Positions 28,801 to 40,400 are shown, numbered from the stretch's first letter. The stretch is 64,000 bases of DNA from Nematostella vectensis (GCF_932526225.1 NC_064048.1:9262515-9326514); one strand, 5' to 3'. Made by a program: numbers and translations. The notes: generated by a model from the letters alone, not told the origin.

Positions 28801-31800
28801 GTATTTTACGAGAAATCTAGCAAGTTTACACAAGGAAAATGGCCGAACTCACTGGACTCACTAGCCCTCGTATGGACTGGAATGCAACCGATCTTCAACA
28901 AGCGCTAAAAAAGTTCAAGGCAACCGTCGAATTGTACTTTTCTGGCCCGCTTAAGTCCAAATCGGAGGAAGAAAAGGTCAGTTATCTGTTGATATGGACG
29001 GGAGAAGAAGGAATTGAATTAGTTTCTACGTGGTCGCTAACCTCAGACGAGAAGAAAAAGCTGTCAACTTACTGGGAGAAGTTTGAAGAATACGTCGCCC
29101 CCAAGAGCAATTTTCGCTTAGCACGATTTAAACTACGCACTCTGAAGCAAAAGGACGATGAACCAGTGGATTCATTTATAAAGAAAGTAAGATTGCTAGC
29201 CAGCGAATGCAGGTATGATAATGTAGACGAACACATTATTGACGCTCTAATTTTCGGGTCTCGCCGCCCACGTGTCCAGGCTAAACTCCTCGAGTTAGAC
29301 AAAACTCTAACGCTCGCTAAGGCAATAGACATAGCCAGGACTGAGGAAGCCACTTCGGCTCAGTTACAAGATATTAGAGGCACAAACACTATACCTGTAC
29401 ACGCAACAACCCACAAAAGCCCTTCTTCACATCCCAAGACACACTCACGTGAAAATAAACAAATACAAACTTGTGGGAACTGTGGCACTAGCCATAATGT
29501 GACACAAAAATCCCTGTGCCCCGCAAACGGAACAAAATGCAGCAACTGTGGGAAACCAAACCACTGGGCCAAGGTTTGCCGTTCCACCAAACCCCAAGGT
29601 CCCACCCCGAGGGGAAGAGGCAGGCGGGGAAACCGGAACAAATCAAAGCAACAGATAAACACCCTCAGCAAAGAGTATGCTAGCACTGCACCTGAGCCCC
29701 TAGATTCCCCACAGTTATATTTTCACTCTCTGACCATTGATAGTATGTCTCGACAGATCACTCAAGCGCTCGTCAACATACAGGTTAACTCGAGTAACGG
29801 GACACTACCACTATTATGCAAGATTGACACTGGTGCTGAAGGAAATGTGATCCCATTAAGCAACTACAAGCACATCTATCCAGAGTCACTCTGCGACATA
29901 GACGGCAAGCCCCTCAGCTTAGCCCCATCAGATACAAGGATAACAGCATATGGAGGCCATGAAGTACAACACTACGGTACCTGCAACCTCACTTTACTAC
30001 ATAACGGTCAGTCCAGCCCTCATGAATTTCATGTTGTAAACACGACAGGACCTACAATCCTAGGACTACCCACATGTACTGCAATGAAGCTTGTAACCCT
30101 TAACCACAGTCTAAGCAAAGACCAGGCTGAGCCAGCCGAAATACGACCAGCTCAAGTACCCAAGGATGACCCTGAGGCAAAGGCAGCTCTACTAAGACAG
30201 TATGCTGACTGCTTCGAAGGCATCGGATGCTTCAGCGGAGAATTCCATATCACACTTGACCCTACAGTACCCGCTGTGGTTCACCCGCCACGACGAGTCC
30301 CTGAAGCACTTCAGGAGCCTCTGCGCAAGGAGTTGGAATCCCTCGTACAGCAAGGAATCATCACCAAGGTTGATGAACCCACTGACTGGGTCAACTCGCT
30401 AGTCTGTTCCACAAAGCGGAATGGCTCCATACGACTCTGCCTTGATCCAAAGGACCTCAACTGCGCCATCAAACGTCCACATCATCGTACACCCACTCTT
30501 GATGAAGTCTTATCAAAGCTAAGTGGATCCGAGTACTTCTCCATAGTTGACGCCCGCAGCGGTTATTGGAACATAAAGCTTGACCAGGAAAGCTCACTCT
30601 ATACAACATTCAACTCTCCCCATGGAAGATTCAGGACATCAGGACATCTTCCAAAAGAAGGTCGATGAAACCTTTGGTGACTTACCTGGGGTGACAGGCA
30701 TCACAGACGACATAATTGTTTACGGACGCAACCGTAAGGAGCATGACAATAACCTGAAAGCAGTAATGGAGCGTGCCCGTGAAACTGGTCTGAAGTTCAA
30801 TGCTGACAAATGCAAAATTGCCAGCAAGGAACTTGTCTTCTTCGGACACACCCTAAGTGCAGATGGTATGAAACTTGACCCTGCTAAGGTTGAAGCCATC
30901 AACAACATGGATCCTTCAACGAGCCTCACAGATCTCCAAGTCTTCCTAGGTATGACGCAATACCTTAGCCGTTTCATACCCAACCTCGCTTCAACAGCAG
31001 CGGTCCTCTGGGACTTGACACGGAAAAGTAGTCAATTCCAGTGGTGCCCAGAACACCAGAAAGCTGTAGATGACATCAAGAAACTCATCACATCGCCAGC
31101 CTCGCTGCAGTATTTCGACAGCACCAAGCCTGTCGTAATCCAGGTGGATGCATCTCAACGTGGCCTCGGCGCGACACTCATCCAAGATAAAGGCCCTGTG
31201 GAGTACAGAAGTAAGCTACTCACTGAAACCGAGAGGAGGTACTCCAACATAGAAAGGGAAATGCTTGCAGTCGTCCATGGTCTCGAGAAATTCCACTACT
31301 ACGCTTATGGACGCCACGTCCAGGTCCACACGGACCACAAGCCACTGGAGGCAATATTCAAAAAGCATCTGGCCAGCGCGCCACCCCGCATTGCCAGGAT
31401 GATGCTGCGGATACAGAAATACGACATCGACATTCGATATGTCCCAGGGAAGGACATACCCCTGGCCGACGCCCTCTCACGACTTAACCCAAGTCCCGGT
31501 GACACCATCGCTGGACTTGATGTCTCTATACATGAGCTACACTTGCACCTCAATGCTAGCCCTACTAGGATAACGCAGATCCAAGAGGAGACGAGGAAGG
31601 ACACAACACTTCACTCACTTCGTGCCGTCATCGCCCAAGGTTGGCCAAACAAAAGAGCTGAATGCCCTGAATTACTACACCCATACTGGAACTATCGTGA
31701 CGAACTTACTGTCGCCGATGGATTGGTCCTGAAGGGTACCCGAATTGTAATTCCAAAGACCCTGCAACCAGATGTTCTACAGCAGCTACACTATGCACAC

Positions 31801-34150
31801 CAGGGTGCGGAAAAATGCAAGCTCAGAGCCAAGGGATCAGTCTTTTGGGCGAACATCAATGCCGACATCGACAACATGGTCAAGAGTTGTGCTCCCTGTC
31901 AGCATAATCAGTCCATGAACACTAAAGAGCCGCTAATGCCTCATGATGTTCCACCAAGGCCCTGGCACACCGTAGCATCTGACTTGTTCTCCTGGAACGG
32001 TTCACCATACTTACTACTCTCTGATTACTACAGTAAGTTCCCAATTGTGCGCAAGCTAACTAACATCCAATCATCTACTGTCATCGCTCACCTCAAAGGA
32101 ATATTTGAGGAACATGGCATACCAGACAAACTTGTCACAGGACATGACACCCAGTTTACGTCTGCTCTATTCAAGGTTTTCAGCAGCACCTATGGATTTA
32201 TTCATACAACTACAAGCCCATACTACAAGGAGGCTAATGGCTTCATAGAGAGAAATGTGCAAACTGTCAAGGATCTCCTTCAAAAGTGCAAGGAATCAGG
32301 GCAAGACCCACATCTAGCCATGCTGTGCCTGAGAACAACCCCTTTGGGTCACACCCTGCCATCACCAGCAGAGTTGCTAAATTCCAGAATATATCAGTCT
32401 AACCTGCCAGCTACTTCCAGGCATGCACTACTGAACAAACCTGACTATGATGCCAATGTCAAGCTGCAAGCCAGACAAGACCGACAGAAATCATATTACG
32501 ACAGGACTTCCAAGTGTCTACAGCCTGTCTACCCTCAGGACGCTGTCAGAGTCTTCAACCCCCTCAACTCCAAATGGGAGCCAGGAATAGTTCGAGCCGC
32601 TGCGCCAACCCCACGCTCGCACATTGTGGACATGGCCAATGGCAGTACTCTCACCAGAAACCGCAGACACATTCGTCCCACAGGTGAAAAACTAAGCTTG
32701 AATAATACCTCAGCTACTGATGACTACGAGCCTGTAGCAGAACCAGCACCTAACGGCAACCAACCCCCAACAGAGCCAAGGACGTCTACACCTGGTACCC
32801 CTGCGAAGTCCACACCTACCCAAAGTGGTCCACCATTACGCAGATCAACACGGACAGTGAAGCCCCCAGACAGACTGAACTTGTAGCATTTGCTACACAA
32901 ACATTAGATATTGAACTATGTTATTATTAGTACTGCAAAGTTCTTTGTTTTTTTTTTACACCCCTAATTGGACACTACCAGTCACATTTGTACTCATGTA
33001 ATTTTTCAGCTTTTCAGCTTAGTGAAGGGGATGTTGTAGTTTTACTTCCGGTTAATTAGCATATCTTTCGCACATGCGCACCCGGATTGAGTTCCTCGTG
33101 TAGTCCGCCATGTTTTGTATTGTGTTAATAAAATAGGTGAATAAAAAGCCTTCAAGTCAACTTATTACAGACATAAACTCTCGACTCTCTGAATGCACAA
33201 ACAAGACGAACCAATTTCCTAACTGGCCTGTCATGTGTGATGTTTGTATACCAGAAATCTCCCAGTTTGGATAAAAGATAGTTCATCATGCATCTTTTGT
33301 TGTTCAAATAAAAAGTGTAATTTGTTTGGTTTTTCTTACTTTTGGAGGATAAGGGTGGGGGAGGGGAGGGTGTTTATTTGATATTTTGCAGCCTAGGGAG
33401 GTTTTAAAGCCGCATTGTAACCAGTTTACTTCCGGAGGGTCGACGGAAACCTCAACAGTTAGAGGACAAAAGAATCTATTAAAATTCGAGATATTAAACA
33501 GGCCATCCGCTCTAAATTATCAATCACATCCTCAGAAACTTTCAATAAACACAAATATTTTTCACAAACGTTAAAAATTATTGGAGATTGTTACGTAATC
33601 GACCGGAAGTAAACTGGTGACAATGCAGCTTTAATTCTAAGTAGGGAAGTGGGGCACTTATTAGAAGTTGGTGGCTAAAATTACTAGTGCAATAAATCAG
33701 AAGGAAAATGGAGTAAAAAAAGCGTAATTCATAAAAAGACTGAAAAGATGCATGGGTTCATTTCTACCCCTATTAGTTCCTTGTCTATGTCATAGATCTA
33801 ACCATCTGCTTGTTTTTGCACTTTAGTTATTCATCTGTGGCAATATGACAGTGCTGATGAACGAGTACGCATCAGACAGGAAGCTTTCAAAGAAGAAGAA
33901 TGGGCTGAAACAGGTTGGTAATTTTGTGGCTGACATAACATAGTACACAGATCGTAAGGAACTTATGACCCTATAACGTTTTTTCGTTTTAAAGCCCAAT
34001 AGCAAAACAATATAAAGCAAAATCTCATCAACCAAATAGAGTGCCGAGTTCAAGTCTGTTCTTTTTTTTTCAGTGCGAGACTGTGGAGAGTTTGTTAAAA
34101 AGATGACATCAAAGATCCTGATCCCAACTAACTTTTCACCCTGGAAATAA
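25875..34150 (+). CDS. NIPSNAP3: NIPSNAP3-like mitochondrial protein, seven exons
   Basis: Coding exons are 25875-26010, 26834-26953, 27133-27233, 28046-28106, 28365-28508, 33827-33913 and 34074-34150. All have consistent phase and sum to 726 nt, 241 residues, close to human NIPSNAP3A. The N-terminus is basic and Ser/Arg/Ala-rich without acidic residues (MIAAHLFRPARGALCLANRS), as expected of a mitochondrial presequence. The ferredoxin-like NIPSNAP repeats follow: KIYELRTYAIKP, then HIWEYDNFAHRTEVRKAL, the second repeat IYELRAYTLKTG, HLWQYDSADERVRIRQ, and the family C-terminal signature LIPTNFSPWK. Family members are mitochondrial or vesicular proteins linked to mitophagy signalling; the biochemical activity is not established. 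The fifth intron is 5.3 kb because it contains a complete LTR retrotransposon in the same orientation; without it the intron would be about 0.7 kb. A polyadenylation signal AATAAA lies at 34357-34362. Confidence 0.93.
28613..28750 (+). repeat. 5' LTR
   Basis: This 138-bp LTR begins TGTTGTAG and ends CTTATTACA. It contains two AATAAA-type sequences near its 3' end (within GTTAATAAAATAGGTGAATA). On the minus strand it carries AACATGGCGGAC, which resembles the YY1 consensus. It is identical to the copy at 33032-33169. Confidence 0.95.
28751..28763 (+). other. Retrotransposon primer-binding site
   Basis: TGGTGTCAGAAGC follows the 5' LTR directly. The leading TGG pairs with the CCA end of a tRNA. 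I cannot name the tRNA with confidence. Confidence 0.7.
28839..30668 (+). CDS. Retrotransposon gag-protease and N-terminal reverse transcriptase (ORF1)
   Basis: This frame has 609 codons. The gag-like N-terminus is helical and charged. At about residues 212-227 lies an atypical CX2CX3HX7C knuckle, and at about 234-247 a canonical CX2CX4HX4C zinc knuckle (CSNCGKPNHWAKVC), followed by an Arg/Gly-rich basic patch. The aspartic protease active site is DTGAEGNVIP (about 331-340), with the later family motif ILGLP. The reverse-transcriptase fingers begin near residue 480 (IRLCLDPKDLN) and reach the first catalytic Asp region SIVDARSGYWNI. After SPHGRF the frame leaves the protein and stops about a dozen codons later. 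In intact relatives gag and pol are fused in one frame, as the first part is here. Confidence 0.9.
   Translation: MAELTGLTSPRMDWNATDLQQALKKFKATVELYFSGPLKSKSEEEKVSYLLIWTGEEGIELVSTWSLTSDEKKKLSTYWEKFEEYVAPKSNFRLARFKLRTLKQKDDEPVDSFIKKVRLLASECRYDNVDEHIIDALIFGSRRPRVQAKLLELDKTLTLAKAIDIARTEEATSAQLQDIRGTNTIPVHATTHKSPSSHPKTHSRENKQIQTCGNCGTSHNVTQKSLCPANGTKCSNCGKPNHWAKVCRSTKPQGPTPRGRGRRGNRNKSKQQINTLSKEYASTAPEPLDSPQLYFHSLTIDSMSRQITQALVNIQVNSSNGTLPLLCKIDTGAEGNVIPLSNYKHIYPESLCDIDGKPLSLAPSDTRITAYGGHEVQHYGTCNLTLLHNGQSSPHEFHVVNTTGPTILGLPTCTAMKLVTLNHSLSKDQAEPAEIRPAQVPKDDPEAKAALLRQYADCFEGIGCFSGEFHITLDPTVPAVVHPPRRVPEALQEPLRKELESLVQQGIITKVDEPTDWVNSLVCSTKRNGSIRLCLDPKDLNCAIKRPHHRTPTLDEVLSKLSGSEYFSIVDARSGYWNIKLDQESSLYTTFNSPHGRFRTSGHLPKEGR
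30640..32886 (+). CDS. Retrotransposon reverse transcriptase C-terminus, RNase H and integrase (ORF2)
   Basis: This frame picks up reverse transcriptase at QDIFQKKVDE. The catalytic DD pair is in TDDIIVYG. RNase H follows, with Asp in QVDASQRG, Glu in IEREMLA and Asp in VHTDHKPL. The integrase HHCC finger is HYAHQG...CAPCQ. Its catalytic core shows Asp in SDLFSWNG, the region TGHDTQFTS where families normally have the second Asp, and Glu in ANGFIERN. The C-terminal tail is Pro/Thr-rich and ends RRSTRTVKPPDRL. The block between SPHGRF and QDIFQ that normally carries the PFG motif is absent, so the two frames cannot make an intact polymerase. No independent start is implied. Confidence 0.9.
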   Translation, partial: QDIFQKKVDETFGDLPGVTGITDDIIVYGRNRKEHDNNLKAVMERARETGLKFNADKCKIASKELVFFGHTLSADGMKLDPAKVEAINNMDPSTSLTDLQVFLGMTQYLSRFIPNLASTAAVLWDLTRKSSQFQWCPEHQKAVDDIKKLITSPASLQYFDSTKPVVIQVDASQRGLGATLIQDKGPVEYRSKLLTETERRYSNIEREMLAVVHGLEKFHYYAYGRHVQVHTDHKPLEAIFKKHLASAPPRIARMMLRIQKYDIDIRYVPGKDIPLADALSRLNPSPGDTIAGLDVSIHELHLHLNASPTRITQIQEETRKDTTLHSLRAVIAQGWPNKRAECPELLHPYWNYRDELTVADGLVLKGTRIVIPKTLQPDVLQQLHYAHQGAEKCKLRAKGSVFWANINADIDNMVKSCAPCQHNQSMNTKEPLMPHDVPPRPWHTVASDLFSWNGSPYLLLSDYYSKFPIVRKLTNIQSSTVIAHLKGIFEEHGIPDKLVTGHDTQFTSALFKVFSSTYGFIHTTTSPYYKEANGFIERNVQTVKDLLQKCKESGQDPHLAMLCLRTTPLGHTLPSPAELLNSRIYQSNLPATSRHALLNKPDYDANVKLQARQDRQKSYYDRTSKCLQPVYPQDAVRVFNPLNSKWEPGIVRAAAPTPRSHIVDMANGSTLTRNRRHIRPTGEKLSLNNTSATDDYEPVAEPAPNGNQPPTEPRTSTPGTPAKSTPTQSGPPLRRSTRTVKPPDRLNL
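33020..33031 (+). other. Polypurine tract
   Basis: AGTGAAGGGGA(T) directly precedes the 3' LTR, the expected site of plus-strand priming. Confidence 0.75.
33032..33169 (+). repeat. 3' LTR
   Basis: This 138-bp copy is identical by eye to the 5' LTR at 28613-28750. It is followed by the target duplication GACAT. Confidence 0.95.
33408..33630. mobile_element. Short TTAA-flanked MITE
   Basis: A 223-bp element has about 28-bp terminal inverted repeats with two mismatches (AGCYGCATTGTMACCAG...TTTACTTCCGG). It is flanked by TTAA at 33404-33407 and 33631-33634. It has no coding capacity. It lies in NIPSNAP3 intron 5, downstream of the LTR element. The termini differ from those of the 762-bp TTAA element in CNOT2, so it is a separate family. 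Confidence 0.8.
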
Positions 34151-34434
34151 ACACCTGTTCACCAAGCCAGACTATGACAGGCAGAAGGAAAAAAAATCAT
34201 ATGTTGGAATAAATAGACATTTAAGGTATTTTAAAAGGGTACAACAACACATTAGTCCATGGAAGAAAATGGCGAATACAGTTCTAAGATAACAACTCTT
34301 TAATGGTTCCATTCTCTCTGAGTGTTTGTGCTTGTAATTCATTTTGTATTCCAAGAAATAAAATCAGGCTGTGTATATACTGTGTATATACTGTGTATAT
34401 ACTTCTCCTTTATTTATTAAATTTAATTTGTAAT

Positions 34435-37400
34435 TCATATACAGTCATTTAGAAAGTCTTGGACTTCAGTGAGTTCCCTATTTTTGGCCTCCTTGTGAGC
34501 CCATCTCTGTTCTGCTAATTTGGGTGTGACTTTCCATCTGTCGTGATAAATAACTTTGCCACAAGCAGGACATTTCTTACCACCTAAACCAAATAAAATT
34601 TTAAATTAATATAAAAATTTTCTACTTTGGGTTTAGTACAATCTATTTGTTTTGCATGTCCGTTCTTTGTCCTTATAAATTTGTGAACTAGCCTGTTTGA
34701 ACTATGTAAACCTGTTTGAACTATGTAAGCCTGTTTCGCTATATAGGTCCCCTGGTACTTAGTAAGTTAGATAATGGGTGCGAGTGTTCTATGGGATTTA
34801 GGGTACGAATTAAAAAAATTGGGCAAGTTCGTAGCACGAGAAGAAGACGAGGAGACGAGAAGAATACGATAAACCGTGGTATTCAGGTGTTATTTTTTTT
34901 GTTTCCATCGCTGAGATATGTTGAAATATTGGTGAATAACTTTGATATTAACAGTAAACACAATTAACATTGTATATTTGTCGTTCTTGTCTTGTGAAGC
35001 AGCTGAGGATTTTGAATAACAGGGACATTTCAGTGAGGTTTGTAGTTAGTAATATATTAGTAGTCATCTACTAAGTTGTAACTTTGTTTTGATTGTCTTC
35101 CTCCTGGAATACTAATTACTAAGTAGATAACCCATAATTACAAACTACATTCCCCACTAATTCCTTATTGTTCAATGCCCTCGCCTCTTGACACCTTAAT
35201 TACTATGAGATTTAGGGGGTTGAAATGGTCGAGTGGCATTGATCATTTTCTAATTTGAGTTATAGACCTTTTCACGGTTAAAAATAGAATATTTAGGATG
35301 CATGTGGTTTTACACCAATGAGAGGCTTAAATGGGCATGATTTATGGGAATACTTTTAAATACCTGTACCTGTGAAAGGTGGTGTCTTCATGTACTTATC
35401 AAGGCAGCCGTAGTGGAACACGTGTGCACAGTACACACGCTCAACATAGAGAGCGTCATCTGGATCTGAGACACAGTCCTATAAAAATACAAGCATCAAG
35501 TTAAAGATACATAAACTTAGAATACCAAGAAATGTCCAGTGATGGGCCCCAAAAACCTCAGAGCGGTGTATGTGATAATATTCGGATATCTGGGGGGGGG
35601 GGGGGGGGGGGGGATTTACGTGTGCTTACTACAAATAGGGCATGGCTTGGAGCAGTATACTGTATGTGTTAATAACCAGGGGGGGGGGGGAATACTCTAC
35701 CTTAGGAGGGTGGGCTTGTTACAAATAGGGCATGGCTTGGAGCAGTATACTGTATGTGTTTAATATCCAGGGGGGTAATACCCTACCTTAGGAGGGCGGG
35801 CTTGTTACAAAGAGGGCATGGCTTGGGGCTGTATACTGTATGTGATAATATCCAGGGGGGATAATACTCTACCCAGGTGGGCCTGAAGGCGGGATTGAAG
35901 TTATGCGGTGGCTAATATATGCAGCTACAGTAGGAGCTTCAGTGATTTTAACCCATGCTTACATGTGCGCTTGTTGCAAAGTCGCAAAGCCAGTTGACGA
36001 CAACCTTATGTCAATCGATGGTATGTGATAATATCCAGGGGGTGGGGGGTTAATACTTTACCTTAGGTTCAGGTGGGAGGGCTGGCTTGGTACAAAGAGA
36101 GCATGGTTCGGTGGGGTACCGTCGTATGCAGTCCTTAACCAGAAAGTCACATACTAATCGCAGTGAGGGCTTGGGTTGAAATGGTGGGTGTCTGTTTTAC
36201 AGTGGAATTCGAAAAACAGGTTAGAGAAATAAAATTGTACTTCTATGCAAAATGTGTATTGTTTCATTGAATCTTGTATGTGCAAAATGGATCTAACTGA
36301 TTCGACTGGATTCATTTAAATTACTTTATATACAAATCCACCACTTTCTTAATTATTTATTATTATATTTTTTTTGGCTGTGATCCTTAGTTATTCCAAA
36401 ATTCTATCATAGAATAAAGTGCACAATGACGCTTTTAAAAAAAATATTGAATGGGAGGAGAAGGGGGCAGGTTTTGCAAAAGCATCTCCACTTTTCTTGT
36501 TAGAACTTGCAGGTGAGAGAAAGAAAGCAGCTATGGAATACTCTTTTGATATCTCATGGGGAGATGCTACTAGGCTAAGAACCATCATTCTTAGTTTGTT
36601 AGGGATTATAGAATCTGGTACATTGAAACCTGGATTTTACGATAAACTCATGACGTTACATGACGTTCCTTTCTCCTGGTGGAACTACCTCGATCTCTAT
36701 TGGATATAACAATATTCTCGATTTTACGATCTGTTGTCCCAAGAGTAATTTTGACCTCGATACAACAATATATTTACTGATTTTGTCTATCAACAAAGAA
36801 AAAAAACTCAAAACACCATTTTCACAGATTGTGTTAAATACAGATTACAGTCTTAAAACGAGTAAACTGTACCATGTACATTCTCACACAGAGTACAGTT
36901 GCAATATTATTTTGTAAAAGTTGATAATTAACCTAACCTAGCTACAACAATATTTTCAATGGATTTTCCTTCATATTGTAAAATTGAGGACCTCCTTGCG
37001 ATGGTACCTTAATTTTACGATACATTTTCTTTCTCGTGAGGCATATCGTAAAATCCAGGTCCCACTTGAGCAGATATGAAAAAAACTCTTAATGACTTAC
37101 TTGGGATTTTGTCGTACTGGTGGTTCCACAGCCTGCCGTGCCATGTCAGTCGCTTGGCCAATGAACACTCTCTCCAGAGATACCGGGAAATTAGAGTCTT
37201 TCAGCTCAACCCTGTAGAAAGCATATTTGGCTATGGCAGATGTATGACAATCAGCCCTTATCCCCCTCACAATTCCCTAGCAATTGCTTTTAAATAGAAA
37301 GACAATAAGAAATTAAAAAAAAAATGGCATGAATTTGTAAAATCCTTGTATCTATTCCAAGTGAACTTACAGAGTCTGGACTGAGTATAGATGTATATTT

Positions 37401-40400
37401 AGTACTGTTGTCCTATCTCAATTCTGGGCATTCCTTAACCTTACAGAGTCTAAACTGGGCGTGGTATATTAATTATTAGTCTTATCTAAGTTCTGGACAT
37501 TCCTTACCTTACAGAGTCTGCTGGGTAGTTATCTGGGACTGACAACCTAAAGTCCATTTGATATCTATAAAAAAAAACAGACTTCTTTAGGGGAGACTAC
37601 TAGGGCCTGGCTTTTAATACAGAGGGTGACTTTATTCTAAAAACCTTGGTCTAGAGGTATTTAGATTGAGTTGGTAGAGTCATTGGGCAATAAAACAACT
37701 GTTGCAAGATGTTTGACACTCAGTCTACAGTTATCCTGGATTGTTTTGATTGACATCCATTGATTTTTTTTTCTTTCATGAAGACAAATGTACCACTAAA
37801 CATGGTTAGAACCCTTGTCAGCCACACTTTTGCTTTTGTTTTATAAAAAAGAATTGGAAGACAAATTATGAGTCAGAAGAACCTTTGAAATATCCACCTA
37901 AAATAAGTTCTATACCTTATTTACCAATTTCAATCGAAAATACTGCTACAGCTTTCTCAAATCATCAGATGGAAATGGATGCTTTCCAGCACTTGGTGGC
38001 CAACAGAGATCCTCCAATTGACACCCACCTGAGCCGCTGTATATGCAAACTAAGAACTCCAGCCTTCTGTTTGACCTTCAACTGGTCTACTTCATCAGAC
38101 ACCAGTTTTGTCTTGATATAACTGAGCTCATCACTACACACGATCAATGGGTTATCGTCCAGGAACTTGCGAACAAACCGCAGGATAATCAAGACCTAGG
38201 AAACATTTTCTTAGGCATTAAGGACCTAAAAATATATCAAATGCAATTCTTTTGATGGTTTAGATGATATAGCAGCTATTTCTATTTTTAGTTTTATAAC
38301 AAACAGCAATTTATTATGATTCCACAACCAAATCTCTCCTCCTTTCATATTCAAATCATCTTATGGTACTTAAAAATCTGGCTGTTAAATAAACTCGAAT
38401 CCTAGGATATGCGTCATTTGGTTATTCGATTTTGATCAAAATAATTTTTAGTCTTGAAATTCTAGATAACCTAAATCAACGTTTTTGCTTAGGGGTTCAA
38501 ATTCATACTGATCACACCCATTTTGTTATCTCTTAGGGTTAAAAACCATTTTCTCAATGAGCACAGGCCTCCCCTGGGCACAGGCCTCCCCTGGGCACAG
38601 GCCTCCCCTGGGCAAAGGCCTCCCCTGGGCACAGGCATCCCCTGGGCACAGGCCTCCCCTGGGCACAGGCCTCCCCTGGGCACAGGCCTCCCCTGGGCAC
38701 AGGCATCCCCTGGGCACAGGCCTCCCCTGGGCACAGGCATCCCCTGGGCACAGGCCTCCCCTGGGCACAGGCCTCCCCTGGGCACAGGCATCCCCTGGGC
38801 ACAGGCCTCCCCTGGGCACAGGCATCCCCTGGGCACAGGCATCCCCTGGGCATCCCCTGGGCATAGGCATCCCCTGGGCACAGGCATCCCTTGGGCACAG
38901 GCATCCCCTCGGCACAGGCATCCCCTGGGCACAGGCCTCCCCTTGGCACAGGCCTCCCCTGGGCACAGGCATCCCCTGGGCACAGGCCTCCCCTGGGCAC
39001 AGGCCTCCCCTGGGCACAGGCCTCCCCTGGGCACAGGCATCCCCTCGGCACAGGCCTCCCCTGGGCTCAGGCCTCCCCTGGGCACAGGCCTCCCCTGGGG
39101 ACACCCCATCCACTTACCTGTTGTTTTCCTACGTGTTTTTTCATCTCTGAATCACAAAGCTCTGTCAGCTTGCTCAGTAACCGTGGCGGCAGTATACTGC
39201 TCTTAAGTTCTGTGAGGATCGCTGTGTTAGGGTACCCATCTGTGAACTGAAGCTGGACTGTCAGGGTTTTGTACTTTGTTTTCCTGTAAACAAATATTTG
39301 GGCAATTCCACATGAGAAGTGTAAAAAATGTTTTTTTTTTTTTTGAAAAGCAGCTTAGTTTGAAAAGAATTGCACTAAATCATACCTAAAATACTTTAAT
39401 TTGTCAAAAAAACATAGAATTTGGGCCAGATGATTACCCGGGGGGGGGGGGGGGGGGGGGGGCTACCCTTGGGTCAAAATGTTCAAGACTTTTATGTAGC
39501 TCAAATTGGCATTATGAGCACACCATATTTTCACACAAATAACAATTTAGTCTGAAGGCCTAATTTCTCAGCAATTTAACTGAAGCTTTATCGCATAACC
39601 AACTTTTGTTTTACCACCAAAGATTTGGCTTAAACTCAATTATTTTTCAATCACAAGGGGACAAACCACAAAAATTGCCTTCTGAATGTAACGTCCGTAA
39701 CAAAGAATTGCCCATTTACAAACACCTATCAGACTGAACAGTCTGAAAAAGCCACTTATTTGCCATTGGATTAACCTCCTTAAATCATCCACTAGATATG
39801 GATGCTTACTCACACTTGGTACTTTACAAGGAAGAAGAAACGGTGGCTGATTTAAACTACCTTTCTCCTCTAATGTGAACAATAATAGACATTCAAGGAA
39901 TGGAGGTCACCACTCATCTAAGAGGGCGCCCCTGGCCAGTAGTCCCCTTTCTCATTTGTTTCTAACGGTTTGGTTCACATCTTAGGTAGGGGTCCCCAGG
40001 GTAAGATTTTTCTTTGTCATGGGTTGCGAAACTCTAGGTACTGGGGAAAACTTTTGTCCATTAAGTCTAGATAGCCGTATCTAAAGGTGGAGGAGGGGGC
40101 TATGTGTGACAAATCTCAGGCTGTTTCTCAATCTGGCTCTGTGACCACCACAGGGTTAGACCCACCCCCACACCCATCCCCCTAGGGACAGGGGAGGAAG
40201 GCAGAATTTTTATCCCTACCAAATAGATGCAATATCTTCATGATAATTAAAAGACAAGAAATCAACGTATGTCTACTTACTGTTAAAATTCTTAAAACCT
40301 TTCAGATCAATCTCAATATCAATCTAGCCAAAACAAAGCATAGATAAACTTTCAAATTCTGGAAAGGGAATTGAATTTGATTAAAATTTGAATTTTCTAC

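Larger units (their letters stand above)
28613..33169 (+). mobile_element. Ty3/Gypsy-type LTR retrotransposon, full length but defective
   Basis: The element is 4557 bp, with 138-bp LTRs identical by eye, TG...CA termini and a 5-bp target duplication GACAT (28608-28612 and 33170-33174). A primer-binding site follows the 5' LTR and a polypurine tract precedes the 3' LTR. The internal order gag - protease - reverse transcriptase - RNase H - integrase is that of Ty3/Gypsy (Metaviridae); no envelope frame and no chromodomain are evident. The coding region is split by one lesion in reverse transcriptase. It lies in intron 5 of NIPSNAP3, same strand as the host gene. Confidence 0.95.

Noticed and set aside
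38489-39250. Several long overlapping open frames on both strands (Pro/Gly/Cys-rich repeats)
   Set aside because: They are translations of a 17-bp minisatellite with no stop triplet, inside an intron of the RWD-RING gene.
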